The position numbers and the translations under genes are program-made. DNA of 64,000 bases from JADGRA01 sp052143535 (GTDB lineage: Bacteria; Myxococcota; Myxococcia; Myxococcales; Myxococcaceae): contig JBKQSS010000050.1 of NCBI GenBank assembly GCA_052143535.1, positions 62,001 to 126,000 on the forward strand, read 5' to 3'. Each line of letters opens with the position of its first letter. The first letter of the stretch is position 1. Positions 48,052 through 57,707 of this stretch are shown here, piece by piece. The notes under the pieces are model-generated. The model was not told the DNA's origin, did not search any database, and worked only from the letters and a program-made list of their open reading frames with translations.

Positions 48052-50192
48052 ACGCCCTGTCTCGCCGTAGCTTCCTCAAGTCTTCGGCCCTGTCCGGCGC
48101 GTCGCTGGTCATCGCGTTCTACGTGCCGCGCCGGGCGGAGGCGATGCTTCTCGCTACCGGCCCCAAGCGCCCGCTCCCGGCCCCCAACGCCTTCTTGCGC
48201 ATCGCTCCAGACGGGTCGGTCACGGTTCAGCTGGCGCATTCGGAGATGGGGCAGAGCATCTGGACGACACTCCCCATGCTGGTTGCCGAGGAACTGGGGT
48301 GCGACTGGTCAAGCATTCGAGTCGAGACGGCCCCAGCGGCCCCGGCCTATTTCCACACCGGCTTCGGGATGCAGATGACCGGCGGGTCGAGCACCACTTG
48401 GTCCGAATTTGACCGGTACCGGACGGTGGGGGCGATGGCGCGCGAGATGCTCGTCCGCGCGGCGGCGGAACGCTGGAAGGTGCAGGTCAAGAGCCTCCAC
48501 GTCGAGAACGGCTTCGTCGTGAATGGTCAGCAGCGCCTGTCCTTCGCCGCTCTGGCCGAGGCGGCGCAAGGGCTGGCTCCCCCCACCTCCGTCAGCCTCA
48601 AAGCCCCTTCGGAGTGGAAGCTCATCGGCAAGCCGATGCACCGGCTCGACACGCCGCAGAAAATTTCTGGAAAGGCTCAGTTCGGCATCGACATCCAATT
48701 TCCCGGGCTCCGCACCGCCCTGGTCGCTCGGCCACCGGTGTTTGGCGCCAAGGTGAAGTCCTTCGACGCCACTCCGGCGAAGGCCGTTCCGGGCGTCGAG
48801 GCCGTGGTCCAGGTCCCGTCGGGGGTGGCGGTGGTGGCGAGCAACTTCTGGGCGGCCCGGAATGGCCGCGACGCGCTGAAGGTGCAGTGGGACCTCGGAC
48901 CTGGCGCAGACGTTGACACCGTCCAGCTGCTCGCGGGCTTCCGGACGATGGCGGTGAAGCCGGGAGCGGTGGTGCTCCAGAAGGGCGATAGTGACGCTGC
49001 CCTGGCCAAAGCCTCGGGCCGGCTCGTCGCCGAGTACGACGTGCCGTACCTTGCGCACGCAGCGATGGAGCCGCTCAACTGCACGGTGCGTCTGGAGAAA
49101 GACCGCTGCGACATCTGGGTTGGCACGCAATTTCAGACCAACGACCAGGCGGTGGCGGCCAAGCTGACTGGCCTTCCCCTAGACAAGGTGAGCATCCACA
49201 CCACCTTCCTGGGGGGGGGCTTTGGTCGACGTGCCAATCCCACCTCCGACTTCGTGGCCGAAGCGGTCAACGTCGCCAAGGCAAGCGGAGTCCCCGTCAA
49301 GGTCCAGTGGACGCGCGAGGATGACACCCAAGGGGGCTTTTACCGGCCTTTGTTCCTGCATCGCGTCGAGGTGGGGGTCGACGCCAAAGGCTTCCCGCTG
49401 GTGTGGAAGCACACCGTGGTCGGGCAGTCGCTGCTCGCGGGGACGCCCTTCGAAGCCATGGTGAAGAACGGCATCGACGAGTCCTCGGTCGAGGGCGTCG
49501 CCGACTCGCCCTACCTCCACGGTGTTCGGACGAAGCTGGTGACGCTCCACTCCCCGAAGACTCCCGTCCCCGTCCTCTGGTGGCGTTCGGTAGGGAATAC
49601 CCACACCGCGTTCGCCATGGAGAGCATGGTGGATGAGCTGGCCCATGCCGCGCGCATCGACCCGCTCAGCTACCGAATCCAGATGTTGCAGGGGCAGCCA
49701 AGGCAGCTGGCCGTCTTGCAACTGGCGGCGCAAAAGGCCGGCTGGGGAAAGCAGCTTCCGGCCGGAACCGCGCGGGGCCTAGCAGTGCACGCCTCGTTCG
49801 GCAGCATCGTCGCCCAGGTGGCCGAGGTCTCGGTGGACAAAGACAAACGCATCCACGTCACCAGAGTCGTTTGCGCCGTGGACTGCGGCTTGGCGGTGAA
49901 TCCACTGTCACTGGAGGCGCAGGTGCAAGGCAGCGTCGCCTTTGGCCTGGGGCCGACGCTGCACAGCGCGCTCACCCTCAAAGAAGGGCACGTCCAAGAG
50001 AGCAACTTCAACGACTACGTCGTGCTGCGTTTGAACGAGATGCCGAAGGTCGAGGTCTACATCGTCCCGAGCAAGGGCAAGATGGGCGGCATCGGCGAGC
50101 CGGCGACAGCGCCCATCAACGCCGCCGTGGCCAATGCTGTCTTCGCTTTGACGGGACAACGGCTGCGCTCCCTTCCTCTCAAACTCGCTTGA
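48048..50192 (+). CDS. Molybdopterin-binding large subunit, IorB-like, Tat-exported
   Basis: A 714-residue molybdenum hydroxylase subunit of the isoquinoline 1-oxidoreductase beta type. The N-terminus carries a twin-arginine signal (SRRSFLKSSALSGASLVIAF), so the folded enzyme is exported. Mo-cofactor segments include AHSEMGQSIWTTLPMLVAEE, TFLGGGFGRR at about 386-395, WWRSVGNTHTAFAMES and, at the C-terminus, KGKMGGIGEPATAPINAAVA with the expected catalytic Glu. It oxidises an aldehyde or N-heterocycle with water as oxygen donor. The FAD subunit is missing, as is usual for the two-subunit class. A run of nine G falls in the GGGFGRR codons. Confidence 0.92.
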   Translation: MNALSRRSFLKSSALSGASLVIAFYVPRRAEAMLLATGPKRPLPAPNAFLRIAPDGSVTVQLAHSEMGQSIWTTLPMLVAEELGCDWSSIRVETAPAAPAYFHTGFGMQMTGGSSTTWSEFDRYRTVGAMAREMLVRAAAERWKVQVKSLHVENGFVVNGQQRLSFAALAEAAQGLAPPTSVSLKAPSEWKLIGKPMHRLDTPQKISGKAQFGIDIQFPGLRTALVARPPVFGAKVKSFDATPAKAVPGVEAVVQVPSGVAVVASNFWAARNGRDALKVQWDLGPGADVDTVQLLAGFRTMAVKPGAVVLQKGDSDAALAKASGRLVAEYDVPYLAHAAMEPLNCTVRLEKDRCDIWVGTQFQTNDQAVAAKLTGLPLDKVSIHTTFLGGGFGRRANPTSDFVAEAVNVAKASGVPVKVQWTREDDTQGGFYRPLFLHRVEVGVDAKGFPLVWKHTVVGQSLLAGTPFEAMVKNGIDESSVEGVADSPYLHGVRTKLVTLHSPKTPVPVLWWRSVGNTHTAFAMESMVDELAHAARIDPLSYRIQMLQGQPRQLAVLQLAAQKAGWGKQLPAGTARGLAVHASFGSIVAQVAEVSVDKDKRIHVTRVVCAVDCGLAVNPLSLEAQVQGSVAFGLGPTLHSALTLKEGHVQESNFNDYVVLRLNEMPKVEVYIVPSKGKMGGIGEPATAPINAAVANAVFALTGQRLRSLPLKLA

Positions 50193-50370
50193 GAGGCAGG
50201 AGCGCGCCGCTTCCTAGTCCCTGGGGGCAGCCTTCTCAGCGCTCGCTGAAGGCGACCGCCCGCGGCCGCATCCTGTCCCGTCTGGCCGCGGCTGCGCGTT
50301 GACAACATGGAATGGACTCGGGAACTATTTTCGGGGTCACCACAGCATTCCGGCTTGGAAAGGACGCCCC

Positions 50371-50808
50371 ATGCGAGACACCCCGCCTGGCTGGCCGCGC
50401 ATCTCCGCGGCCGTCTACTACGAGGCCCCTGCCCAGGCCATTGACTGGCTCTGCCGCGCCTTCGGTTTCGACGTCCGCATCAAGGTCGAGGGTGAAGACG
50501 GGGCCATCGAGCACTCCGAGCTCGTCTACGGCGGTGGCGTGGTGATGGTGGGTGGGGCGCGGGCGAAATTTCCATACCGCCGCAGTCCCCGCTCCATCGG
50601 CGGCGGCAACACTCAGAGTCTGATGCTGTATGTCGACGACGTTGAAGCCCACTGCGCACGCGCCCGGGCCGGGGGGGCCAAAATTGTCTCGGAGCCAACC
50701 AACGTCGACTACGGCGAGGAATACTGGGAGGACCGGGGCTACGAGGCGGAGGACGTGGAAGGGCACCACTGGTGGTTCGTGCAGCGCCTGCGTAACCCGA
50801 AGAAGTGA
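50371..50808 (+). CDS. VOC/glyoxalase-family protein
   Basis: A 145-residue protein of the vicinal-oxygen-chelate fold, with two beta-alpha-beta-beta-beta units: ISAAVYYEAPAQAIDWLCRA with GFDVRIKVEGEDGAIEHSEL, and SLMLYVDDVEAHCARARAGG with EYWEDRGYEAEDVEGHHWWF. His and Glu residues in EHSEL and EDVEGHHW are in the usual metal positions of PhnB-like or bleomycin-resistance-like members. The substrate is unknown. ATG 50371 is preceded by AAGGA seven bases upstream; the longer frame is not homologous. Confidence 0.88.
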   Translation: MRDTPPGWPRISAAVYYEAPAQAIDWLCRAFGFDVRIKVEGEDGAIEHSELVYGGGVVMVGGARAKFPYRRSPRSIGGGNTQSLMLYVDDVEAHCARARAGGAKIVSEPTNVDYGEEYWEDRGYEAEDVEGHHWWFVQRLRNPKK

Positions 50809-50830
50809 GTCACCCTGCCGGCGCCGCCGC

Positions 50831-50848
50831 CCGGGCCCCCACGCCCGG
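50831..50848 (+). terminator. GC-rich hairpin after the VOC gene
   Basis: CCGGGC (50831-50836) and GCCCGG (50843-50848) pair across a six-base loop, 22 bases after the VOC stop. There is no T-tract, so it is a weak terminator candidate at best. The rest of the 180-base gap before marR holds nothing recognised. Confidence 0.3.
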
Positions 50849-50991
50849 CCCGGCTGACAGCGCCCGGTCAGCGGTCGAGTGGGCGCCCTCGAGGTGAAGC
50901 ACCCGGCCCCAACCCGGGGCCCAACCAGTGCGCCCTCCCGAGGAGTTGCCCCCCTCCCGCGTCCGCGCCTCTCTATGGCAGATTGCCGGCC

Positions 50992-51537
50992 GTGTCCCTG
51001 CTACTTCGAGAGCTGCCGGACTTGGCCCGGGTGGAGAAGCTCCTCGGTAGTCGCGCCGATGCCGCCGCTGTCCTGACGCTGCTCGAGCTCCTCCGGGTGG
51101 CGCGCGACGCCTATGCCACGCTCGAGTCCAATTTCGAGCGGTTGGGGCTGACCGACGCGAGGTGGGCGCTGCTGATGCAGCTGTACACCGAGCCGGTCGG
51201 CCGTCTGCTTCCTTCGTCGCTCGCCTCGAGACTGCTGGTCACTCGGGGCGCCATCTCCGGTCTCGTTCGCGGAACCGAACGGGCCGGTTTCGTCCGCCGT
51301 GTTCCGCACCCGACAGACCGCAGGAAGTACTTTGTCGCGCTGTTGCCCCGAGGTCGGCGACTCATCGCCCAGGCGCTCCCCGGCTATATGGAGCGAATTG
51401 TTGCCTACATGGGCGTCCTCTCCCCGGGGGAGCGCCAAGCGCTCGGCGAGGCGCTGCGGACGCTCTACGACGCCCTTCCGCTCCTCGCCGTCCCCGGGCC
51501 GCCCCACAAACGCCGGCGTGCGCCTGCCACCGGGTGA
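50992..51537 (+). CDS. MarR family transcriptional regulator
   Basis: A 181-residue MarR-type winged-helix regulator. The helix-turn-helix and wing are LLPSSLASRLLVTRGAISGL and VRGTERAGFVRRVPHPTDRR with KYFVALLPRGRRL, a standard MarR signature. The helices on either side form the dimer interface. It precedes an EmrA-TolC-EmrB drug exporter on the same strand by 78 bases, so it is its likely repressor, as EmrR/MprA is for EmrAB. The start is either GTG 50992 or TTG 50983; neither has a clear ribosome-binding site. Confidence 0.9.
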   Translation: MSLLLRELPDLARVEKLLGSRADAAAVLTLLELLRVARDAYATLESNFERLGLTDARWALLMQLYTEPVGRLLPSSLASRLLVTRGAISGLVRGTERAGFVRRVPHPTDRRKYFVALLPRGRRLIAQALPGYMERIVAYMGVLSPGERQALGEALRTLYDALPLLAVPGPPHKRRRAPATG

Positions 51538-51560
51538 AGCAGTTTTTCACACAGAATTGG

Positions 51561-51590
51561 TTGACACCTAAACGACGCCGATTAAAGCAC
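51561..51590 (+). promoter_or_regulatory. Candidate promoter of the EmrA-TolC-EmrB operon
   Basis: A perfect -35 box TTGACA (51561-51566) is followed after 16 bases by TAAAGC, a poor -10. The position 50 bases before emrA is right, and this short gap is the expected place for MarR control. No clear symmetric MarR operator could be defined by eye. Confidence 0.4.
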
Positions 51591-51615
51591 GGGGCTTTCA
51601 ACGAGGGAGACGGGC

Positions 51616-52833
51616 ATGGCCGAGGCCGCGCTGGCACAGCCGAAGCAGGCTGCAGAGGTTGAGTCTAGGGCCAAATGGAGGCTGAAGCCGCCGGTGCTCA
51701 TCGGCATGGTCGCCGGGGCCGTGGTGCTGGGCGTGCTGGTGGTGCTTCTCCTCGGCCTCGGGAAGGAGTCGACCGACGACGCCCAGGTGGATGCCGATGT
51801 CGTTCCTTTGGGTCTCCGGGTGGGTGGCCAGGTGCTCAAGGTGGCTGTCGCCGAGAACCAGCACGTGAAGCAGGGGGACCTAATTCTCCAGCTCGACGAC
51901 TCGGACTACCTAGCGAAGGTGCAGCAGTCGCAGGCCGAGTTGGATAGCACGAGCGCTCAGGCCGATGCCGCCGACGCACAAGCGGCCGTGGCGGTGGCCG
52001 GCGCCCACGGTGGACTGTCCCAGGCCGAGGCGAGCCTGACTGGCACCAACCGGGCAGTCTCCAACGCAAGAGCCCAGGTTGAGCAAGCGCGGGCGACTCT
52101 CATTAGCCGTCAGGCCGACCTCAAGCTGGCAGAGACCAACGTGCAGCGGGCCCGACTTCTGCTCAAGGACAACGCCATCCCTCAGCAGCAAGCCGACCAG
52201 TACTTTGCGACTTACAGCTCGGCCAAGGCTGGCGTCGACGCAGCCCAGGCCAGCGTCACCGCTTCCGAGGAGCAATTGCTCCGGACCCAGTCACAAGTGA
52301 CCGAGGCCGAAGGCCGCCTGGTGGTCACTCGCCCGGTGGATGCGCTGATTGCAGCTGCCCAGGCGAATGCCGCTTACCAGCATGCCCGCGTCAAGAGTGC
52401 CGAAGCGGTCCTCACCCTCGCCAACCTCAACCTCGCCTGGACCCGGTTGCTCTCCCCGGGGGACGGGATCGTCAGTCGACTGACGGCGTACCCAGGGGCA
52501 ATCGTCTCCGCAGGACAGACGGTGGCGAGCTTCGTCCCAGACAAGAAGTACATCGTCGCCAATTTCAAAGAGACGCAAGTTGCTAAAATGCACCCGGGCC
52601 AGCGCGCCGACGTCTCCATCGACGGCACTGGGAAGACGCTTTCGGGAAAGGTGGAGAGCCTGGCCGGCGGAACGGGCTCCCGCTTCTCGCTTTTGCCCCC
52701 AGACAACGCCACCGGCAACTTCGTCAAAATCACTCAGCGAATCCCGGTCCGCATCGCCCTGGATTCCGTCCCAGCCGGCTTGGACCTTCGCGCCGGTCAG
52801 TCGGTGGAAGCCACCGTTCACGTCAACGAGTGA
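51616..52833 (+). CDS. HlyD/EmrA-family membrane fusion protein
   Basis: A 405-residue adaptor. It has one N-terminal membrane anchor (VLIGMVAGAVVLGVLVVLLL), a lipoyl-like half (VVPLGLRVGGQVLKVAVAEN), a long coiled-coil hairpin rich in Ala/Gln (residues about 100-260), the second lipoyl half (LSPGDGIVSRLTAYPGAIVS) and a beta-barrel (KYIVANFKETQVAKMHPGQR). This is the EmrA/HlyD type that joins an MFS pump to an outer-membrane duct. GGAG precedes ATG 51616 by seven bases. It is followed by a TolC gene overlapping its stop. Confidence 0.92.
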   Translation: MAEAALAQPKQAAEVESRAKWRLKPPVLIGMVAGAVVLGVLVVLLLGLGKESTDDAQVDADVVPLGLRVGGQVLKVAVAENQHVKQGDLILQLDDSDYLAKVQQSQAELDSTSAQADAADAQAAVAVAGAHGGLSQAEASLTGTNRAVSNARAQVEQARATLISRQADLKLAETNVQRARLLLKDNAIPQQQADQYFATYSSAKAGVDAAQASVTASEEQLLRTQSQVTEAEGRLVVTRPVDALIAAAQANAAYQHARVKSAEAVLTLANLNLAWTRLLSPGDGIVSRLTAYPGAIVSAGQTVASFVPDKKYIVANFKETQVAKMHPGQRADVSIDGTGKTLSGKVESLAGGTGSRFSLLPPDNATGNFVKITQRIPVRIALDSVPAGLDLRAGQSVEATVHVNE

Positions 52834-54173
52834 ACCTCATGCGAAAATCGCCGTCTCTGCTGCTCCTCGCGCTGTCCATTCTTGGGCCCGGCGGACTGGC
52901 GCGCGCTCAGAGCGTCACCAAGCTCACGGTCGAGCAGGCAGTCCAGGAGGCCTTCCGCGTCAATGACCAGCTCCGCGCAGCCCAGATGCGCGCCGACGCC
53001 GCTGACGACAGCTCTCGCAGCGCGCGGGGGAACCTGCTACCGGCGCTGAGCGGGACGGAGCAGTGGCAGCACTTTAACGCCCCCTTCACCATCAACGTCT
53101 CGGGGCAACCGGGCCAGAGCATTTTGGCTCGTAACATTAACGCTAACACCCTCACTGTCTCGGCAAACCAGCCACTGCTCGGGTTGGTGCACCTCGGCTT
53201 CAGCCTTGCATCCGCCAACCATTCCGCGGATGCGAGCCGCTCCGACGCGCAGTCGGTCGCCGCCTCGTTGGGCGAACAGGTGCGCACCACCTACCTCCGG
53301 CTCTTCGAAGCGTTGGCCCAACAAAGCATTGCCCAGGCCAGCGTTGAGCAGCTCCAGCAGCAGGTGAAGGACGCAGAGGCGCGCTACAGCGCTGGAACCA
53401 TCACCAATGCTGACTTGCTGCGCTTCAGGACTGCGGCCGCCAATGCCCAGCAGCAATTCATCCAGGCCAAGACCGACGCGCTGGTGGACCGGCAGGGTCT
53501 CCTCACCTATCTGGCGCGCAACCCAGAGGACACGAGCATCGACTTCGTGGAGCCGGAGGACCTCGAACGGCTCGCTGCCGACCCCGTCCCGCAGCCGGTC
53601 GACACGCTCATTAACCAATCCATCGCCCAGCGCCCCGAGGTCGCCAAAGCGCAAGCCCAGGCTCTTGCCGCCCAGGACAACGGCAAGGCGCAGTACGCTG
53701 CGCTCCTGCCAGAGCTGAACCTTCAGGGCGCCTACCAGTGGACGAAGGGGCAGCTCTTCTTCCCAGAAAACGAGGCCTTCATTGGCTTTCTGGTCAACTG
53801 GCCATTCTGGACGTGGGGAGCGCAGTACTACGCCGCCAAGAGCGCCGAGCGGCAGGCAGATGCTGCCGAGGCCCTCTCTCAGGATTCGCGGAGGCAGGCG
53901 GCGTACGACGTCTCGAGTAGGTACGCTCAGCTCCAGGCGCAATTCGTTGCGGTGCAGGTGGCACAGACGGCCATCGCCAGCGCAGAGGAGGCCTACCGGG
54001 TCACCGACGCACAGGTCCGGGCTGGCATCGGCACGACCACGGACTTGCTGGACGCCCAGTCGGCGCTAACCACCGCCCGCCTCAACCTTGCGCGTGCCCA
54101 GTACGAGCGAGCGGTGGCGCGTGTTGCACTGGACCGGGCGACCGGCGCCACGCCGAGTCCCAGGGCGAATTAG
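52830..54173 (+). CDS. TolC-family outer-membrane efflux protein
   Basis: A 447-residue TolC-like duct protein. The signal peptide is MRKSPSLLLLALSILGPGGL (cleaved near ARAQS), followed by two efflux repeats with long helices (VEQLQQQVKDAEARYSAGTI, then TDAQVRAGIGTTTDLLDAQS). It completes the tripartite exporter with the EmrA-like and EmrB-like proteins. The frame starts at GTG 52830, overlapping the EmrA stop as GTGA; ATG 52839, three codons later, gives a more normal signal peptide and is an alternative. Confidence 0.92.
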   Translation: MNLMRKSPSLLLLALSILGPGGLARAQSVTKLTVEQAVQEAFRVNDQLRAAQMRADAADDSSRSARGNLLPALSGTEQWQHFNAPFTINVSGQPGQSILARNINANTLTVSANQPLLGLVHLGFSLASANHSADASRSDAQSVAASLGEQVRTTYLRLFEALAQQSIAQASVEQLQQQVKDAEARYSAGTITNADLLRFRTAAANAQQQFIQAKTDALVDRQGLLTYLARNPEDTSIDFVEPEDLERLAADPVPQPVDTLINQSIAQRPEVAKAQAQALAAQDNGKAQYAALLPELNLQGAYQWTKGQLFFPENEAFIGFLVNWPFWTWGAQYYAAKSAERQADAAEALSQDSRRQAAYDVSSRYAQLQAQFVAVQVAQTAIASAEEAYRVTDAQVRAGIGTTTDLLDAQSALTTARLNLARAQYERAVARVALDRATGATPSPRAN

Positions 54174-54198
54174 GGCGAGAACGGACGGAGCCCGGGAA

Positions 54199-55791
54199 AT
54201 GGCAGAGGCCGCAATTGCAGCGCCCACCGTTTGGCGGCCACGCCGCAACCCGTGGGCCATCGCCATTACCGTCACCCTGGCGACCTTCATGGAGGTCCTC
54301 GACACCAGCATCGCCAACGTCGCGCTCCCCCACATCTCCGGCGGTCTATCAGCAAGCCAGGACGAGGCAACGTGGGTCCTCACCTCGTACCTGGTGTCCA
54401 ACGCTGTGGTGCTTCCCATCAGCGCCTGGCTCTCCACCCGGGTGGGTCGCAAGCGCTTCTACATGTCCTGCGTTGCCTTGTTCACCGCGAGCAGTTTCCT
54501 GTGCGGCTTTGCGCCCTCGCTGCCCTGGTTGATTTTCTTCCGGGTGTTGCAGGGAGTCGGTGGGGGAGGCCTCGCGCCCAGCGAGCAAGCCATCCTGGCC
54601 GACACCTTTCCGCCCGCCAAGCGGGGCATGGCCTTCGCCATGTACGGCTTGGCGGTGGTCTTCGCGCCGGCCATTGGCCCGACGCTGGGTGGGCTCATCG
54701 TCGACCACGCCAGTTGGCGGTGGATTTTCTACATCAACGTCCCGATTGGCCTTATCTCGCTGGTGCTGAGCGGCATCATGGTGGAGGACCCGCCGTACCT
54801 CGAGGCGCAACGGGTGGCATCACGAACCATCCGGGTGGACTGGCTTGGGCTTTTCCTGGTGACCGTTGCCTTTGGGTCGCTCCAGGTGGTTCTCGACAAG
54901 GGCCAGCAGGATGACTGGCTGTCCTCTCCGCTCATCGTCATGTTCGGCATGGCCACCGTCATCTGCCTCGTCTCCACCGTCATCTGGGAGTCAGCGCACC
55001 CCAATCCCATCGTCAACGTTCGGCTCTTGCGAAACTCGAGCTTTGCGACGTCGACGATGCTGATGTTCATCCTGGGAGGGACGCTCTATGGGACGACAGT
55101 CCTCCTCCCACAATTCCTCCAGACGTTGATGGGCTATACGGCGGAACGGGCGGGCGAAGTGCTCAGTCCGGGCGGCTTTGCCACCATGCTGATGATGCCG
55201 CTGGTCGGTTTTCTCGTGAGCCGGGTCCCCGGAAAGTACCTCATTGCCTTTGGCTTCGCTGGGCTGTCGGCGGCGCTGTTCCACATGACGAGCATCAACC
55301 TCAGCATCGACATGCCGACGGCCACCTTTTACCGCATCTTCCAGGCGCTCTCGCTGGCCTTCCTCTTCGTCCCCATCAATACCGTGGCGTACATCGGGAT
55401 TCCGCAGAACCAGAACAACCAAGTGTCGGGGTTGCTCAACCTGGCCCGCAATATCGGCGGGAGCGTTGGCATCGCCTACGTGACCACCACGCTGGTCCGG
55501 CGCTCGCAGCGCCACCAAAACTACCTGGTGGACCACACCTACGCGTCCAATCCACTCCTCAAGGAGCGGCTGGACGCGCTCCAACACGCAGCCACATCCG
55601 CAGGTGGGCTGGCTCAAACCCTGCAGCATGCGTACGCACAGCTGTACCAGTCGATACAGCAGCAGGCCGCACTGCTGTCATACGTGGACATCATTCGGAC
55701 GTTCGCCTACATCACACTCATCCTCGTTCCGATCGTCCTGGTGGTGCTGAAGAAGAATCGACCTGGGCAGGCGCCGGCCGGTGCCCACTAG
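54199..55791 (+). CDS. EmrB/QacA-family (DHA2) drug:H+ antiporter
   Basis: A 530-residue MFS pump with 14 predicted spans. Motif C/D-type elements are visible near the N-terminus: VTLATFMEVLDTSIANVALP, then WVLTSYLVSNAVVLPISAWL, motif A (LSTRVGRKRFYMS), and RVLQGVGGGGLAPSEQAILA. It is an inner-membrane proton-driven exporter, working with the adjacent adaptor and TolC duct as EmrAB-TolC does. The longer frame overlaps the TolC gene; ATG 54199 with GGAG upstream gives the usual N-terminus. The substrate is unknown. Confidence 0.93.
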   Translation: MAEAAIAAPTVWRPRRNPWAIAITVTLATFMEVLDTSIANVALPHISGGLSASQDEATWVLTSYLVSNAVVLPISAWLSTRVGRKRFYMSCVALFTASSFLCGFAPSLPWLIFFRVLQGVGGGGLAPSEQAILADTFPPAKRGMAFAMYGLAVVFAPAIGPTLGGLIVDHASWRWIFYINVPIGLISLVLSGIMVEDPPYLEAQRVASRTIRVDWLGLFLVTVAFGSLQVVLDKGQQDDWLSSPLIVMFGMATVICLVSTVIWESAHPNPIVNVRLLRNSSFATSTMLMFILGGTLYGTTVLLPQFLQTLMGYTAERAGEVLSPGGFATMLMMPLVGFLVSRVPGKYLIAFGFAGLSAALFHMTSINLSIDMPTATFYRIFQALSLAFLFVPINTVAYIGIPQNQNNQVSGLLNLARNIGGSVGIAYVTTTLVRRSQRHQNYLVDHTYASNPLLKERLDALQHAATSAGGLAQTLQHAYAQLYQSIQQQAALLSYVDIIRTFAYITLILVPIVLVVLKKNRPGQAPAGAH

Positions 55792-55866
55792 AGGACGGCG
55801 GCCGGGCCCGTGAAGGCTTGACCCGATTCCCGGTCCATGTTCGCTTCGCCTTCTCGTTGGAGGCTC

Positions 55867-57591
55867 ATGGACGGCGCAGCCCGCTCGACTCGAGGCACCC
55901 TGGCGCACCAGAGTTTGCTTGGCCTTTTGCTACTTGCGGTGCTGATGCCCCTGGCTGCGGCCGCCGACGAGCACGTCGACCTGGCCACCATCCACCGCAT
56001 CAAAACCGAGGCTTTTACCAACTCCAAGGTGATGGAGGACCTCTTCTGGCTCACCGACGCCAATGGCCCTCGGCTCACTGGCTCTCCTGGGCTTCGCGCC
56101 GCCCAGGACTGGGCACTGCGCACGCTTGAGGGCTGGGGCGCGACGAACCCGCATCTCGAGAAGTGGGGGAGGTTCGGACGTGGATGGTCGATGTCGCGAT
56201 TCACTTTGAGCATGGTGGTGCCAGGGTATGTGCCCCTACAGGGAGTCCCTAAGGCATGGTCAGGCGGGACGGATGGGCCCATCACCGCCGATGTCGTGCT
56301 GGCGCCTCTCTTCCTTCCGAGTGAGCGCGCCGAGATGTCCGACCCCAGCAAGCTTCGAGCTCGAATCAAGAAATTCACCGAGGAGCAAAAGGGGAAGTTT
56401 CGCGGCAAGGTGGTGCTGCTTGAAAAGGCGCGGGAGCTCGAGCTGCCGACGGAGCTGGAAAGCACACGCTTCGACGAGGCGAAGCTGGCCGCTCTGGCGC
56501 TCGCTCCGGAGCCTTTGCCCTCAGCACCGCTGGAGTGGCCGGTCACGAAGGTTCCGTCCGACCCTAAGAAACTGCGGGAGTTCCTCAGTAACCTGCCGCT
56601 GGCAGCTGCTGAGGATTATTTCGAGCGACGAAGCCAGGCGTACAACGCTCTGTGGAGTTTCCTCCGGGCCGAGGGCGTGGTCGCAGCGTTCATGACCGAC
56701 CGACGCGGTGATGGAGGTCTGGTCTTCGTCGAGAGCGTCAATGGCTGGGACCCGAAAGTCACCACGCCCCCTCCCGTCATCGTGCTGGCGCCTGAACCCT
56801 ATGACCGGCTGGTCCGCCTGGTGGAGCGAAAGGTGCCGGTGAAGGTTGAGGTCGACCTCCAAGTCCGGACGTACGATGACACGCCGGACGGCTTCAACGT
56901 CGTTGCCGAGATTCCCGGCAGCAAGAAGCCAGACGAAGTGGTGATGCTGGGGGCGCACCTGGACTCGTGGCATGCGGCGACTGGAGCCACCGACAACGCT
57001 GCAGGCTCCGCAGTCGTACTGGAGGCGTTTCGAATTTTGAAGGCGCTAAAGCTCCCGATGGACCGAACGGTGCGTCTCGCCTTGTGGAGCGGCGAGGAGC
57101 AGGGCCTGTTGGGCTCGATTGGCTATGTGAAGGCCCATTTTGCCGACCCAATGACAATGGCGCTCAAGCCCGAACATGCCAAGTTGGCGGCCTATTTCAA
57201 CCTCGACAATGGCACCGGCAAAATCCGCGGTGTCTATCTACAAGGCAACGACATGGTTCGGCCCATCTTCGAGCAGTGGCTGGCTCCATTTCACGACCAA
57301 GGGGCCGCTACGCTCACCATTCGCAATACGGGCGGGACCGACCACGTCTCGTTTGATGCAGTCGGGCTACCTGGATTTCAATTCATCCAAGACCCACTCG
57401 ACTACACCAGCCGTACCCACCACTCCAACTTGGATACGTACGACCACCTTCAGGCGGGAGATTTGATGCAGGCATCGGCGATTCTCGCCGCTTTCGCCTA
57501 CCAAGCGGCCACACGGCCGGAGCGCCTCCCCCGAAAGCCGCTCCCCAGCCCCATGCCCCCGAAGCGCCCAGCGGCCGACGACGCTCCCTGA
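55867..57591 (+). CDS. Secreted M28-family zinc aminopeptidase
   Basis: A 574-residue exported peptidase. A signal peptide (SLLGLLLLAVLMPLAAAADE) is followed by a PA-like domain region (to about residue 340) and the M28 catalytic domain. Metal and catalytic residues appear in the order expected for two-zinc M28 enzymes: GAHLDSWHAATGATDNAAGS (His, Asp, bridging Asp), SGEEQGLLGS (Glu-Glu), FNLDNG (Asp) and HHSNLDTYD (final His). It releases amino acids from peptides outside the cytoplasm. The start is ATG 55867, which has GGAGG just before it, or ATG 55837, ten codons upstream. Confidence 0.9.
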   Translation: MDGAARSTRGTLAHQSLLGLLLLAVLMPLAAAADEHVDLATIHRIKTEAFTNSKVMEDLFWLTDANGPRLTGSPGLRAAQDWALRTLEGWGATNPHLEKWGRFGRGWSMSRFTLSMVVPGYVPLQGVPKAWSGGTDGPITADVVLAPLFLPSERAEMSDPSKLRARIKKFTEEQKGKFRGKVVLLEKARELELPTELESTRFDEAKLAALALAPEPLPSAPLEWPVTKVPSDPKKLREFLSNLPLAAAEDYFERRSQAYNALWSFLRAEGVVAAFMTDRRGDGGLVFVESVNGWDPKVTTPPPVIVLAPEPYDRLVRLVERKVPVKVEVDLQVRTYDDTPDGFNVVAEIPGSKKPDEVVMLGAHLDSWHAATGATDNAAGSAVVLEAFRILKALKLPMDRTVRLALWSGEEQGLLGSIGYVKAHFADPMTMALKPEHAKLAAYFNLDNGTGKIRGVYLQGNDMVRPIFEQWLAPFHDQGAATLTIRNTGGTDHVSFDAVGLPGFQFIQDPLDYTSRTHHSNLDTYDHLQAGDLMQASAILAAFAYQAATRPERLPRKPLPSPMPPKRPAADDAP

Positions 57592-57707
57592 GTCGGCGGA
57601 AGGTGAGGGCCCCCCATCGTTCCCCGCCTGGAAAAGACTAATCCCCAATTGACGGTGGCGAGCGGCGGCCGGCGGCAGCACATTCATCCCTCACCAGGAG
57701 AGCCTCC

